Assembly: GCA_003024175.1 (NCBI GenBank) | Contig: MDYQ01000171.1 | Span: forward strand, 1 to 59,286 | DNA from: Planoprotostelium fungivorum | Lineage: Eukaryota > Evosea > Variosea > Cavosteliida > Cavosteliaceae | DNA length: 59,286 nt | Reading direction: 5' to 3' | Shown: in pieces, positions 46,995 to 59,222 of the stretch | How the letters are laid out: each line of letters opens with the position of its first letter | How positions within the stretch are numbered: the first letter of the stretch is position 1 | The notes under the pieces: model-generated | Seen by the model: the letters and a program-made list of their open reading frames with translations, nothing else | Databases searched by the model: none | What the model was told of the DNA's origin: nothing | Translations under genes and position numbers: made by a program

Positions 46995-49900
46995 ATGGGT
47001 GTCAAGTATTTATTCACATTCATACGCAAGTATCCAAATTTATCAGGTGTGTGGGACCAGTGCTCTGTTCTCTGATGATCCCACTCAGAGGAGCGCGAGA
47101 TCCGATCTGTTCTAGCAGAGAGGGATGGCCCCATTTATATATCTGTGGACATGATTGGGTTCATGCTACAGTTGTACGAGCAATGTTTATACGAGATGGA
47201 AGTGAAACAGAAAGTAGTGAAGTCAAAGATCACAGCAGGAGAATACGAGTATTTCGACCTTCGAATCAAACAGTTCATTCAAACACTGAGACAGAAGGGA
47301 ATCGAGCTCATCTTCTATGCTGACAGCTCGCAAGGTGAGATCATGATTCGAGAAATAAAGAATAAAGAGAAACAGGAGCTGACACTAGACTGGCTGACAT
47401 CAACAGCGAAGATGAATCCTTCACTCCCGTCCATCCAAAGTATTTCACGTGGAGGAAGAGATACCTAGAGAAAATCAGAGGCATACGAAGAGTGGAGAGA
47501 TACTGTCAAGGCGCATCAGATAATTTAGAAGGTGTCTCCTTCCCCTCACCTCCTCTTCTGAAAGGTCAACTGATGGCAACCCTTCGCTCTATATCCTCCA
47601 AGGTGAGTGACCCAATCCTTCTGAACACATCATCATGACACGGGATCAGATCGTCGAGTGTGATGGTGAAGCCGATGGTCCCCTCGTTCAATCCATGGAA
47701 GTCCACGGAGGAACTTGTTGGGCCGTGGCATCTTCTGATACAGGTACACTCTTCCATGCTCTCCCCTCACATTTCACAGATTTCTGCGCTACCTCCGGGT
47801 GCAAGGCCATCTTGTTGGACGAATTTCTTTCCTTGGAGACCAGAGACAAATTCATCTACGTCACTCCCACCTCCATCGCCAATTTCCTCGAACTACCCGA
47901 AGCCTCCGTACCCGATCTGGCCTCATTGCTGGGCAACGACTTCACGACGTCTCACCTTCAACAGTTGGGTGTACACGAGAGCCTCTTTCCCTCACAGACT
48001 GATGGGAATTGGGGTGTCACCGTTGAGACGATGGCAGAATTCGTGCGAACTCTGAACGGAAGAGGCTGGAACGAACATCCTTCCTTCGACAAGTACAGAC
48101 AGATGGATCCCAATTTCGAGCAGGTGTACATCACTTCCCGCCATTTCTACGCCAACACCACACCGATTCCATCTACAACGGTTCACATCGATCCATCAGG
48201 TGATCGATCTATCTTCTGTATGTCACGTGACCCACACAGTGGATGTCAATGTATTCCTGGTGTTGAAGAAGGGAATCCAAGAGCAGAAGGTCACATCGAG
48301 TGTGATGCCCGTGTTTCTATACGGCCAACAGATCTTACCTGCGTACGTGAGATCCATGTGGAGTCATCCCTTCCACGTGTCAATGAGACCCATCTTATCC
48401 ATCTTGTACGGTCTGTTGGGAAGACCTATCGTCTGGGAATTCGCTCAAGATTCCACGGGTGATGATCTCACGCTCACTTCAGCCAAGGGTCATCCGGTGA
48501 GATGTCTCTGTTTTTCTCGAATGGATACGTTTCACTCGAAGACAATGTTGACGAGGTGCAGATTTATCCCTTGGTGGAATTGAGAGGTTCTACTCCGGCT
48601 CAGAAGTGGACTTTCATTCACAAACTCCTTCCCAATCGGTTTTCATCTCCCACGGAAGACCCAATCATCAAGAAGGGAGAGGACCAAATGATCTTACACG
48701 CCTTCGCCCTGAGATGTCTATTGCAATACGACCCCATCACCGAATTAGGTGAGAGCATCCACAAGGATGGATTGTAACCGTGATCAGAATTCGATGCACT
48801 GTTATCTACCCTGTGCATCGCATTCAGTGACCTCACGGGAGATTATCAAGATCTCATCTCCTCTCAAGCCGAGCGATTCAGACAGGTCCCCTCCTTCCGT
48901 CAGTTGGAAGTTCAATTCAGCTACATGAACACCCTGTCTCTGTTGAAGAACATCATGATGCTCATCGACGTACAAGTGGAGGAGAAGATCTTATTCAGTG
49001 CCTCCATCTTTCACGTTCTCACTATCTGCGGTGGAGACATGTCCCAGTTCACGAGGGATGTCCCTCAACAAGTGCAGATCTGCTACGAGGAGGTGGGTAC
49101 GATCGTTCTGTACAACTCTGATGATGATGTAGGTCTTTCTACCCATGAGGCAGTTCATCTTGGACGGTTTCGAGGATGTGAATGCCGTATTCAAGCCACC
49201 GGCAGTGTTGGAGTACAAATCGAAAGACGCTTCCCTCGGTTCACCCAAGGACGATTCACTGCAAGAGGTGTGTACGGTGGAGGTAGGAGTGGAGCTGATG
49301 AGAACAGTTGATCTTCAACAATCCATTCATCGATGACACCTTCCCGACGGAAGAGAAGAACAATGTACAGGACAGTTCACTTCCCATATTGAAGTTCAAG
49401 GAGGAGATCGTGCAGAGCATTCGAAGCGGAAGCATCACGTGCATTCAAGGAGAGACGGGGTGTGGTAAGAGCACCAAAGTTCCTCAGTTTGTTCTGGAGG
49501 AAGCCCTCAAGCACAAGACGGAAGACAAACGATTGCCTTACATCGTGGTGACCGGTGAGTGGATCCTATGGAGATTCAAATTTTGAAGAAGGAACAGTTC
49601 CACGACGTATCGCGGCTGTCTCGTTGGCCAAGAGAGTCTCTGCGGAGATTGGAGATACCGTGGGAAATGTCGTGGGGTACAAGATCGGACAAGAAGCCGT
49701 TGCTTCCAGGAACACTCGACTGTTGTACCTGACGGCCGGTTACCTACTACAACTTCTGGCCCACAATCCCATCATGATGGACAAGATCACTCACATCATA
49801 TTGGATGAGATCCACGAGAGAAGGTGAACTCCATAGTTGTACGAGCTTAACCGATTCCTCCAGTTCAGATGCAGATCTGTTGAGTCTCGTGATCAAGCTG

Positions 49901-52900
49901 TTGCTGCAACAACAACAGCAGAGGGGAGGATCGAGGAAGACGAGGTTGATCCTCATGTCAGCGACACTTCAGGCCAATCTCTTCAGTCAGTACTTTGCCG
50001 AACTGATGGAAGACGGAACTGCCCCCGTCACTCTCTTCGTTGGAACTCAGAGGTATCCCGTGAAGGCTTACTTCCTCAACGAATTGAATCAGGTGAAGAC
50101 GTTCGTAGAAGGAGAGACGTGACACAGAGGAGGTCTTCCGGTACAATCGAAAGATCGGAGAGCAGATGCGTAAGATCGAGATGTTGACGGAGAAGGGTAT
50201 TCCCAGGAAGATGGAAGAAGTCCTCAAACTCATCGCGGAGCTCCTGTGGAGCGTGTTGAAGGAGAAGAGGAATTCGACCATCCTGATCTTCCTCCCCGGC
50301 ATCGCCGAGATCACCGAGTTGGCCGATCTCCTGAGTCTACACAGGAATTTCGAGAGCATCTTCATTCTCATCCTACACTCTCTCTCCCCCAGAGAGGAGC
50401 AGGTGATCCACTCTCCCTTGTCCCCACTCAACTCTACAGAATTCCGTCTTCGACCCCGCACCGGAGGGAAGAGCGAAGGTGATCTTGGCTACCAACATCG
50501 CAGAGTCCTCGGTGACCATCCCCCACGTCGATTACATCTTCGACACTGGATTAGAGAGATCGGTCAACTTCAACTCTTCCAAGAACATGTACTGCCTAGA
50601 GACATCGTGGTGCTCCAGGGCTAGCGTCAAGCAGAGGGCCGGAAGAACGGGCAGAACGAAACCTGGTATCATCTTCAGGTGAGAACCTTCCCTCTCCTCG
50701 CCCTCACATCAAGTGCAGATTGTTCAACGAGAGGACCTTCAACGAGCACATGGAAGAGTACGGAAAGCCAGAGATCCAACGGACCAATTTGTCCATCACC
50801 CTCCTTCGAGTGAAGCTCCTCATGTCTGACTTTGGTACCGTGAGGTTTCTCTTCTCTCAGATGGTGCAGCCACCCCCCAAAGAGGTGAGAGAGAAGAAGG
50901 AAGAGAGAGTGATCGACGACAGACGGTGGAGAAATCATTCAAAGAACTCATCTCCCTCGGTGCCTTGTCCCCCACGGAAGATGAAGAGGAACCCGAGGCC
51001 ACTGCCTTTGGAAAACTGTCCGCCGCCCTTCCGCTGTCCGATCTGAGGCTGTCGAGGCTGATCCACTTTGGTATTCTGTTCGGCTGTGAGTGTGACGTCA
51101 TCGTCATGGCCTGTGCCCTCTCCATGCCCCTCGATGTCATGAACCAACCGGTCGCCCTCTTCTACAAGGACCTCGGAATGTACCACAAGGTGATACCTCT
51201 GATGGATGTGAGGGAGACTGAAGGAAACAGACTGTGGTGGACAATTACAAGCACAGGATGGAATTCGACGGAGGAAGTCACTCTGAGCTGTTGATGTACA
51301 GGAATATTTACATCCAGTGGATGAATTCATCAAAGAGCCACCATTGGGCGATGGCCCATTCTCTCAACCTCACGCGAATGAAGCAGCTGGAGAACCAGAT
51401 CTCCGATCTGGCATCCAAGATCCAATCCATCCTGTCCTCTCATCGGGGGGTCAAGGAGACTTCTCAACTCAACCGACTGAAAGCTCTCTCTGTCAGGAGA
51501 AGGTGAATCCGTGTGATGCAGGAAGCCTCTGAACGAGAGACAGATACTCTCCCTGTGACATGACGAAGCTGTTTGCGGTGGAAGACGACAACATCGTCAA
51601 GTTGGTCCTCTGTTCTGCCTTCGCATCCAACTGGGTGATCGGAAGTCAGAGCAGCAGCAACAAGAAGACGTCAAAGATGATGAAGGATCAAGCTGTCGAT
51701 CCTCAACGATCGGCCCTACTGCAGATCAAAAAACTCCCAGATTCAGGGCTACCCCCGAGTGGTATTCAACTGGAGCAATGGAAGGAGATGCTCCTCTACT
51801 GTGGACGCGTGGACAAGGTGAAAACCCTTTGGAAGTTCTCTCTGACAGACTGTTAGGTGGTTCGAGGTAACAACTCGTATTATGTTCAGTTCGAGGGAGA
51901 TCAAGGAGAGGAGAGAGGGATACTGAAACAAGCAATCTCTAAATCCTGCCGCAAACTCTCCATCCTCAGTGCCGGAAGACATAGCATGAATCTGCCCTGT
52001 CGACTTCCCCTGCCTCAATTTGGTGCGTCCCTTCCTCTTCTCTCGTTGACGTAAATCAGACATGTCATCGACATCCCAGACACAAGATGTCCTCCTCGAT
52101 CTCCGTGCACCCCTCTTCAGCTCTAGTTATTCCTGGTCCGGCATGGATGTCTCTTCTGTTCAACTCAACTGGAGACATTTGCGTGAGTGATTCACGGGAT
52201 ACCTCGTGACTGAAAGATACAGCCACCATCAGTGAGACGAGGGACCAATCGAACATGATCGGTATCGCCAGTTCCTTCTTCTCTGCGGGGAAAACAGCGG
52301 CCAGCATGACCACCTTCGCTGTGGGAACGACTCTGCTGCCCCCCGTGGGTTCGTATGCCCTCATCACTCTTCTCCTGCTGTGCACACCCGAGCAGAAGCC
52401 GACACTGTGTGTGGAGGGTGTCATCGAGGGAGGACAGAAGGCCGTCATCTCTGGGATGAACATCTCCTCCCGCAAGTTGATGTTCTCCCCCAACAACTAC
52501 ATGATCTATCCCGATCACTTTCACGTCTTGAACGAGATCCGATCTCAGATGAAGAGGTGAAGAGAAGAAGAAGAGAGACCCTGACTCCACTAGGTCCATG
52601 ACATCTCAGTGGTCCTGGGCTCGCTTCGAGACCGTAGGGTGTCTCCTGGGTGATGTCCTCGATCTGGTGGCTCACGTGGACCTCACACGATGGGATCTAC
52701 TCCAAGAACAAGCGGACGAGACCATCGTCGGTTGGGTTCCTTGTCTCTCTCACGAGGATCGTGATGATATCGCCGGTGAGTCGATTGTTCGTTGTGTTGA
52801 GCTGAAGGTGTACAGCGAATCTGCAACCCATCGAATTTGATATCGATCGATTGGTGAGAGCGAACGGCAACAATGGAGGGGCACCCCCAGTTGGAAAGAA

Positions 52901-53063
52901 GAAGAGGAAGGAGGAGAAAGACAAGAAGAAGGAGAAAGACAAGAAGAAGAAGGAAAACAAGGAGAAGAAGAAGGACAAAAAAGGGAAAGGAAATAAGGGA
53001 GACGTGAAGACGAGCAAAGCTGAAGGCAAGAAGAGGAAAGTTGAAGAGGGAAAGATGAATTGA
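46995..53063 (+). CDS. Fusion of XPG/FEN1-like nuclease (Asteroid/FAM120/Mkt1-type) and DEAH-box helicase
   Basis: One continuous spliced frame of roughly 1,650 residues. The first part is XPG-like: N-domain start MGVKYLFTFIRKYPNL, YISVDMIGFML, then the I-domain IVECDGEADGPLVQ and CWAVASSDTDF, which keep the acidic metal ligands. Then come an Asteroid-like helical region (LPAYVRSMW) and VFLPMRQFILDGFEDV. A 40-nt intron near 49271-49310 leads directly to the helicase: GETGCGKSTKVPQF, VPRRIAAVSLAKRVS, LDEIHERS, LMSAT, ATNIAESSVTIP, QRAGRTGR. HA2/OB-type C-terminal domains and a Lys-rich tail (about 52890-53060) follow. Five Gln occur between motifs II and III. I find no stop or start between the two halves. 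Helicase unwinding feeding a structure-specific nuclease is the obvious inference; substrate (RNA or DNA) unknown. Confidence 0.82.
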
Positions 53064-53210
53064 TGAGAGATAAAGAGAGGAAAGAGAGGGAATGAATTGA
53101 CAACGATCAAAGAGAGGAAACGAATTGGACAAAGATGAAAGAGAGGGAGGAAAGCGAGAGGGATGAAAGAGAGGGAGACGAAGGAAAAGAAGAAAAGATC
53201 TCTGATATAT
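52881..53210 (+). repeat. Polypurine tract
   Basis: Over roughly 330 bases the plus strand is almost entirely A and G. It starts in the codons of the helicase's Lys/Glu tail and continues well past the stop codon as GA-rich repeats (aaagagaggaa, gagagggagg). Confidence 0.7.
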
Positions 53211-53255
53211 TCATTGACTACAGCCTCAAGTAGTGTAATACATGTACATAGAAAG

Positions 53256-54355
53256 TTACAGGGCAGGGGGGTGAGAGAGCTTCTTCTCGTCGTAGGTGTT
53301 CTCCAGGATCTGAATGAGATTCCCCAAACCATATGCATATCCGTCGTCGTTGTTGGTCTTCCCGCTCTTTGGAAAGGCGTGTGCAAAATCGATCATCTTG
53401 ATGTCCACCCCGACGTCTTTATAGCTTGGGTTCTCGCTTCCTTCGTAAAGCAGCAGCAGCGACGTTGAATACAGGCGGTAGTTCAACTCGGTCTGTGCGA
53501 TCTTGTGCAGGATCTTCAGTTTCTGGATGAATGACAACAGAATCGACGTGTTGTACACTTTTCCGTTCCAGAAGAAGTTGGATATCGTCTTCTTCAGAAC
53601 TTCTATACTCATCGAGCGACCTTGGTATTTGTCCACTCGTGTGTACGTTCGAGTGGAGGGTTGCCACACCTGTTCATCTTCAGCCATCCATCGTCTCATT
53701 CTCCAAATGGTGACTCACCACTTGCCCGCACAATCGGACACCGATTTGACCCGAAGTGGTCGCTGCACACTTACGCATGTGTCGGCTTCTCTTGTCTGGA
53801 GTTGCATCATCTCCGTACTGTCTGGTTCCAATCTTAATGTCACAGATGGAGGGGTGATGGAAACGGCTCGTCAGATCACCCAGTACCAGATAGCCTGTCC
53901 ATTCTTTCAGTTCGATTTTCAATGGAACATTTAAGCTCACGCGTGAAAAATCTCTCCTCATTATGAGTCTTCAGAAGAGATGTAAAGGTCTTTCTGGAGA
54001 TCTTTAATGCCCAAGGGTTTGGTGAATTCTGATGTTGCTCGTCTTCTCCTGAAGTTTCAGCCTCTTGGATCTCGTCTATCCATCGTTGAACTTTGTCCTT
54101 TGGTAACTCGAGCTCTAGTGTTCCGTGGAAGGTGGACACGAATGGTACCAGTTGATTCTGACTGTCCAGAGACTCATAGAAGGCCAGTTCTCTCTCAATC
54201 AAAGGTTTGCAGACCTTATCTTCGGGTAGTTTGAGAAGAGCACCGTGACCAGAGACTTGAAAGGGATGGGAGGGTGGGATCTTATTAAGATCTGGCTGCT
54301 TATTGAACACCTTCGGGACACTTGGACTCTGCTCTACTGTCTCGACTTGACTCAT
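53256..54355 (-). CDS. Inositol polyphosphate kinase family (IP6K-like)
   Basis: Kinase that phosphorylates inositol phosphates, probably making pyrophosphates such as IP7. Landmarks in order are HPFQVSGHGALLKL (start of the N-lobe), the family signature PSICDIKIGTRQYGDDATPD (PxxxDxKxG), STSLLLLYEG (the SSLL region) and IKMIDFAHAFPKS with DDGYAYGLGNLI, equivalent to the DFA and DxGY metal-binding parts. PSICDIKIG and DATP spacing favour IP6K over IPMK. ATG at 54355 begins MSQVETVEQSPSV. Introns lie near 53665-53720 and 53900-54010. The gene converges on the XPG-helicase gene. Confidence 0.85.
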
Positions 54356-54610
54356 TTCTAAGACTCTCTAATTCTCGCTGGTGGGACTTTTCGGAGATGT
54401 GGTGATGAAAGAACGCGCCAGGCAGGAAATATCAACGGCAAGCGCACAGAACCAATCTCTCTGTTTTTACAACCCCAACTTTTATTTCATTTAAATGTTC
54501 ATGCTCCCTCACGCCTCCACAGCCAAACCTGAAGACCAGACGCATCACATGCCACACACTCCTTGTCTTTTGATTTTATTTTCATTGATCACGTTGCTAT
54601 TGTCTCAGAC

Positions 54611-55342
54611 TTAGGCACCCAGAGCACCCACCAGGGCGGTGTATACCTCGACCTCGATCTGTGCCTTGGCCTTCTCTTCCTCGGTCGTAGCTCTGCATCG
54701 CATTTAATTATTTCTCTCTGCTTCTCTCACCTGGCTAACGAGTCGGAAGCCTGCTTCAAACCATCCTTGGCGGCCTCAGCGCTGAGCTGGTCGAGAGGGA
54801 AAGCCTCGACGACGTTGACGCTGACTTCAGAGTTCTGTCGATTGGAATCAGTCTCTGGAGATGAAAGGGGGTTGAAAGGAGACCACACGCGTGATATGAG
54901 ATTCAGGAAGATCGCATGATTGCGATTCCCTCACCTGACGAACGAAAGCGAACCCACCAGAAATGAACCATTTCTGTTCCTTGTCGGTGGTCACTGTAAC
55001 GACTCCTGTTCAATGACTTCAGAAAAGATGAAAGAGAGATAAATGGTTGAAGCGAGAGGAGACGTGTGAAAGAGGTTGAAAGAATGAAGAGAAGGAATTA
55101 CCAGGGGCGAGCTCGGCGATGGTGGGGATGTGGTCGGCCACGATACCGAATTCACCACCAACACCTGGGACTTGAACGAGTTGGACTGCCTGATTGTTGA
55201 CGAAGACTTGGTGAGGAGCGGCGAAGGTCAACTTGAGCTGTGGGGCAGCATCGGCATATCCTCTTCTCAGAGGTGCAATTCTGGAGTTGAACTGGACGGG
55301 AGTTCTTCCAAAGGTTGTCCGTAAGATTCTTCCAGCCAGCAT
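54611..55342 (-). CDS. ATP5F1D: Mitochondrial ATP synthase F1 delta subunit
   Basis: Central-stalk subunit of F1 (homologous to bacterial epsilon). The N-terminus (MLAGRILRTTFGRTPVQFNS, Arg-rich, then RRGYADAAP) is a mitochondrial presequence. The beta-sandwich follows (LKLTFAAPHQVFV, GVGGEFGIVADHIPTIAELAPG), then KWFISGGFAFV, then the C-terminal helices (FPLDQLSAEAAKDGLKQA, EEEKAKAQIEVEVYTALVGA). Length is about 165 residues after splicing, normal for the family. Four exons; introns near 54693-54730, 54855-54935 and 55005-55100. Confidence 0.9.
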
Positions 55343-55546
55343 GATGTATAGAGGTGATGTCTGAGATCTGTCGATGTGTTTCCCTCCCTCCCCCTATTTT
55401 TTCTCTGTCTACAACCTTATCAGACCCTAATTTTTAGGCCGCAAGGAGAGCCCACACACCGCACCACCCCTTATGTGCTGCTCCTGGCCTCCAAGACATA
55501 GTTTGTAAAAAACGATCAGTCAGTACAGTGTCATTGCGTCCATTGT

Positions 55547-58487
55547 ATGAGCTCTCCAAGTACCTTCATCGACGCGTTACAAGAGAGATCGAGAGAATGG
55601 ATCAGGTTCTTCTCATGCATTGGTTCATTCGTATGATCAGCTGACGTTTGCAGAGTCCTTAGCCAACCCAATCCCGCGTACAAACCCCAAACAACCGTGA
55701 GGGCATACACATACGATACCGTTGATGTCAGAGGCGACAATGATCTAGATTGGAGGAGTAGCTCGAGGAGCGCTGAAGATAAGAGTAAATCACATTAATC
55801 GGCGGAGGGTGCTGATTACTTACAGCACCGGCATGGTTGCTGCGACTCCAGAGACGATCGGCCATTACGAGAACAATCATTTTTGTCTTGAGCTCCGAAT
55901 GGTCCTTCCTCACTGTCTTAGGATTCTTATCTGCTGCTCTCTTCCTCACCACTGAGATCGCCGTCGATAACATCCTCGGAGGTGATTCATTTCGACATCG
56001 CATGTGATTGATCCATTCAGGGCGACTGTGGATACTATCTGCACTCCCCAATTTGTCTTTTCTACGTCTCATCGTGTGGACTCTCTATTCCCTCTTCTTC
56101 AGCATCATCGCTCGCTTCTGCGTCGAATACATCAGCCCCTTTGCCGCAGGTGAGCCACGGCCATTGACACATCTGAGGATATCAGGATCAGGTATACCCG
56201 AGATGAAGAGCATCTTATCTGGCTTGAAACTGAAGGGATACCTCTCGTTCGATAATCTCATCGCAAAGATCGTTGGTAATGTTGTCGCTTATTGTTCAGG
56301 TGCGTAGGATCACCTCCTTCATCTGATGTTCACCTCGTGCATGAGAATTGGATGACGATACGATATCGAAAATCATCATTTCACGGACTGAAGGATGTAG
56401 ACCTGTCGATCGGTAGAGAGGGACCGTACATTATGATCTGTGGAATATTAGCCAACGTCCTTCTCAAGTTGGACATCTTCTATCGCATTCGAAGCGATAA
56501 TTCGAGTAAATTTCAGATGCTATCTGCCGCCTGCGCTGGTGGAATAGCCACCGTATTCGGTTCACCCGTAGGAGGTGTGATGTCGTACCCTTCTCTCTAT
56601 TCATCCTCTCCATCTCTCTCGTTCATCTCTCACATGTACATGTTTTAATCACTCCTAAACCCTCATTGTTGTTAGGGGTGCTATTCAGTATAGAAGTCAC
56701 ATCGACCTACTATTTGATACAGAACTTGACCAAATCCTTCCTCTGCGCTTTCTGCGCTGCCTTCTTCACCAGCTACATCGGTAACCATGGTGAGTCAGAT
56801 AAAGAACGCTCCACCTGACGTTCTCAGGTCTCCTCACACCCTTTGTCACTCACTTTGATTCGAAGACCTTCAGCAACGGAAAGATTCTCTCTTTCATCAT
56901 GCTCGGTGGTTCGACACACATGGACATCCCCTCACCCTCTCAGGTGTCGTCTGTGGTGTGCTGGGTGCTTTCTTTGTCGTGGCGCAAGACTATGTGAGTA
57001 AGATGAGGAAGAAGTACTTCTGGTTGTCGAAAGAGTGAGTGAAAGAAATCGTTGTAGAGGGTGACGCAGGACAGCCGATACAAACAAGTGTGCATCATCT
57101 CGATCATCTCTTCCATATTCACTTATGCTTCTTTCATGCCTCTGCACGTGAGTCGTCCATCATCTGTACAAGATACAAACGAAACGAACAGGAAGGACAA
57201 TTTTATACAATCCGGAGCATGTTCAGCGACACCAAGTTGACCGAGTGGGAGAGACCCTCCGTCTATTTCAATCTCATCTACTTCATCATCTTCAAATTCT
57301 TCCTCACCGTGGTATCGATTGGCCTTCCAGTGCCATGCGGTCTCTTTGTACCCGTATTTGTCATGGGTACTTTTATTCTCCTCTCACTATTGCTTCTCAT
57401 TTTCTCCTTTACATTCCTGTTGATCTATCAAATAGGATCAGCCATCGGTAGACTGTGGGGAGAAGTACTGTCCGATTTATTTCCAGACATGCTCATCACC
57501 CCCGGTGGATTTGCCGTCGTGGGTGCGGCAGCCATGTCAGCAGGTACCACACGAGCACTCTCCACTTGTGTCATCATCTTTGAGCTCACTGGTCAACTGG
57601 TCTACATGTTTCCTGTTCTGGTATGTCTGTTCATCGTCTGACAAATTCTCAATCCTCACCCTGATCAGATCTCTGTGATCGTGGCAACTGCTGTTGGAAA
57701 TCTACTGAGTCCCTCAGTGTATGATAAGATATTGGAATCAAAAGGTGAACAAGAGAGTGAGCGTGACTGACAAAGACAGGCCTACCTTTCCTCCCACCTT
57801 TGGGTCATCGAGCCTTGAGGAAGTCAGGGAGGGATGTGATGAATAACAGCATCCATTGTGTGTCAAGAGAAACCACCTACAAAGACCTCAGTCTGTTGCT
57901 CAAGAGATCTTCTTTCCAATATTTTCCTGTCATTGATCATCCAGGTGTTCATGATAGTCATTGATAAGAAGAGACATATACTGACGTCACAGGGAACATG
58001 CTGTTGATTGGAGAGATTGACAGGAGCTATCTGAGGAAAATTTTGGATGACCGAGAGAGGGATTACCTCAGCCAGAGTGGCAATCGAGTGAGAAGAAGGG
58101 AGAAGAAGAGTTGACAAGACACAGCAACGACTGGTGGACGTGATGAATCACTATGACAAGGGATTGCCTGCATCACCTGACATGGGATCAGATGTGACAG
58201 GATCACCCATGGAGGAATTTTTCTCAACAAGGGCTTTGATTGAACTACAGAGGCCGCACTTTGATCCATCACCATTTCAGCTGGTAGACAAGACACCACT
58301 GACCAAGATCCACTTCATGTTCTCTATGCTAGGTATCACTCATGTGTGGTGCACACACAAGGCCAAACTGGTATAGTCATCTTTCATCATGTGTGTGATG
58401 AGATTTCAGGCTGGCCTGATCACACGAAAAGAATTCATGAAGAAATGCTGGGAGTTGAATGAACAGCGGAATGCAACAGAGGACTAA
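55547..58487 (+). CDS. CLC-family chloride channel or Cl-/H+ exchanger with C-terminal CBS region
   Basis: CLC landmarks appear in order: LTVLGFLSAALFLTTEIAVD (helix B), GSGIPEMKSILSGL (the GSGIP chloride-binding loop), GREGPYIMIC (the gating glutamate of GKEGP is kept), ATVFGSPVGGVLFSIE, LPVPCGLFVPVFVMG, GGFAVVGAAAMSAGTTRALS and SPSVYDKILESKGLPFLPPL. After the pore are two CBS-like halves; the second, FQLVDKTPLTKIHFMF with GLITRKEF, is clear. Retention of the gating Glu leaves channel or exchanger open. A 5' start at 55547 (MSSPSTFIDALQERS) is reached by two short introns. About 15 introns in all. Confidence 0.9.
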
Positions 58488-58860
58488 AGAGTTAATGAAA
58501 GAAACATCCAAATAAAGAGAACCAAGATGGGTTTGTTCCAATTTGTACATGAACACAAAAGGAAAGTCTCAAGGCAATAAAGGCCACATCAAGAGAATTG
58601 GTCATGTGACAATTCGGCTTCACCATGTTGGCATAAAGAAGTAAATTGCTGGTACAAAGGGGATATGAATGTGAAAAACAGTAAATTGCAAACATCACCT
58701 GTGTGGAGATTTTGCAAATGTATTGAAAAAGCCATCTCATATGGTCATAGCTACTTGACAAGCTTGAAGAACACACACTGAGAACACAAGACATTGCATG
58801 ATAATTGATATTACAATAACGATGGGGGAGTTGTAGAGAATGAGCACACAATGAAATTCT
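58488..58860. other. Non-coding, A/T-richer stretch after the CLC gene
   Basis: About 370 bases with no gtgag-type introns and no recognisable coding sequence. Base composition looks A/T-richer than the rest of the window. It adjoins the transposase remnant and may be part of the same element. Confidence 0.4.
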
Positions 58861-59193
58861 TTATAGTTGAGAGAGTTTCTTGTCCACATTGATGATATTT
58901 GCAATCACAGTGAACACTGCAAGGTGCTGTGGTAATGAGTGGCGCCACTTCTCTTGAAGACAATGAAATTGTTTCATTCTCCCAAAGACATGTTCCACAA
59001 TCTCTTGTCAAGAAGAGACATATGAGTTGAAGGTTTGTTCTGCTGCATTAAGGGTGTACCATTTTCCAGCTGTGGGTGTCACTATCTGATCCAAATGCCG
59101 ATAGATCTTGTCTCCCAGCAGCTTCTCTCCTTCAAACAGCTCCTCAAGTAAACCACTGGCTGAAATCATTGATAGGTCATTGTCACTGCCTGG
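58861..59193 (-). mobile_element. Decayed DDE transposase C-terminal fragment (Harbinger/DDE_Tnp_4-like)
   Basis: On minus the frame reads PGSDND (second catalytic Asp region), LLEELFEGEKLLGDKIYRHL, an FNSYVSS segment, then EIVEHVFGRMKQF with the conserved catalytic Glu and FGRxK, and ends IANIINVDKKLSQL at a TAA (58861-58863). This order is that of DDE superfamily endonucleases of PIF/Harbinger type. A TGA at 59008-59010 breaks the frame between SS and QEIVEH. Upstream the frame enters a hairpin with a TAG. The N-terminal half and first catalytic Asp are not recognisable. No terminal inverted repeats or target duplication were seen. Confidence 0.7.
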
Positions 59194-59222
59194 CTACCCT
59201 CCCCAGGCAGTGACAATGACCT
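59174..59222. repeat. Perfect inverted repeat, 20-bp arms, 9-nt loop
   Basis: Arms 59174-59193 and 59203-59222 are exact reverse complements around loop 59194-59202. The left arm encodes (minus strand) the PGSDND region of the transposase fragment. Confidence 0.9.

Noticed and set aside
52683-53386. Long Phe/Leu/Ser-rich minus-strand frames opposite the helicase tail, resembling membrane proteins
   Set aside because: They are the complement of the polypurine tract. Hydrophobicity comes from TTC/CTT/TCT codons, and several frames are open at once.
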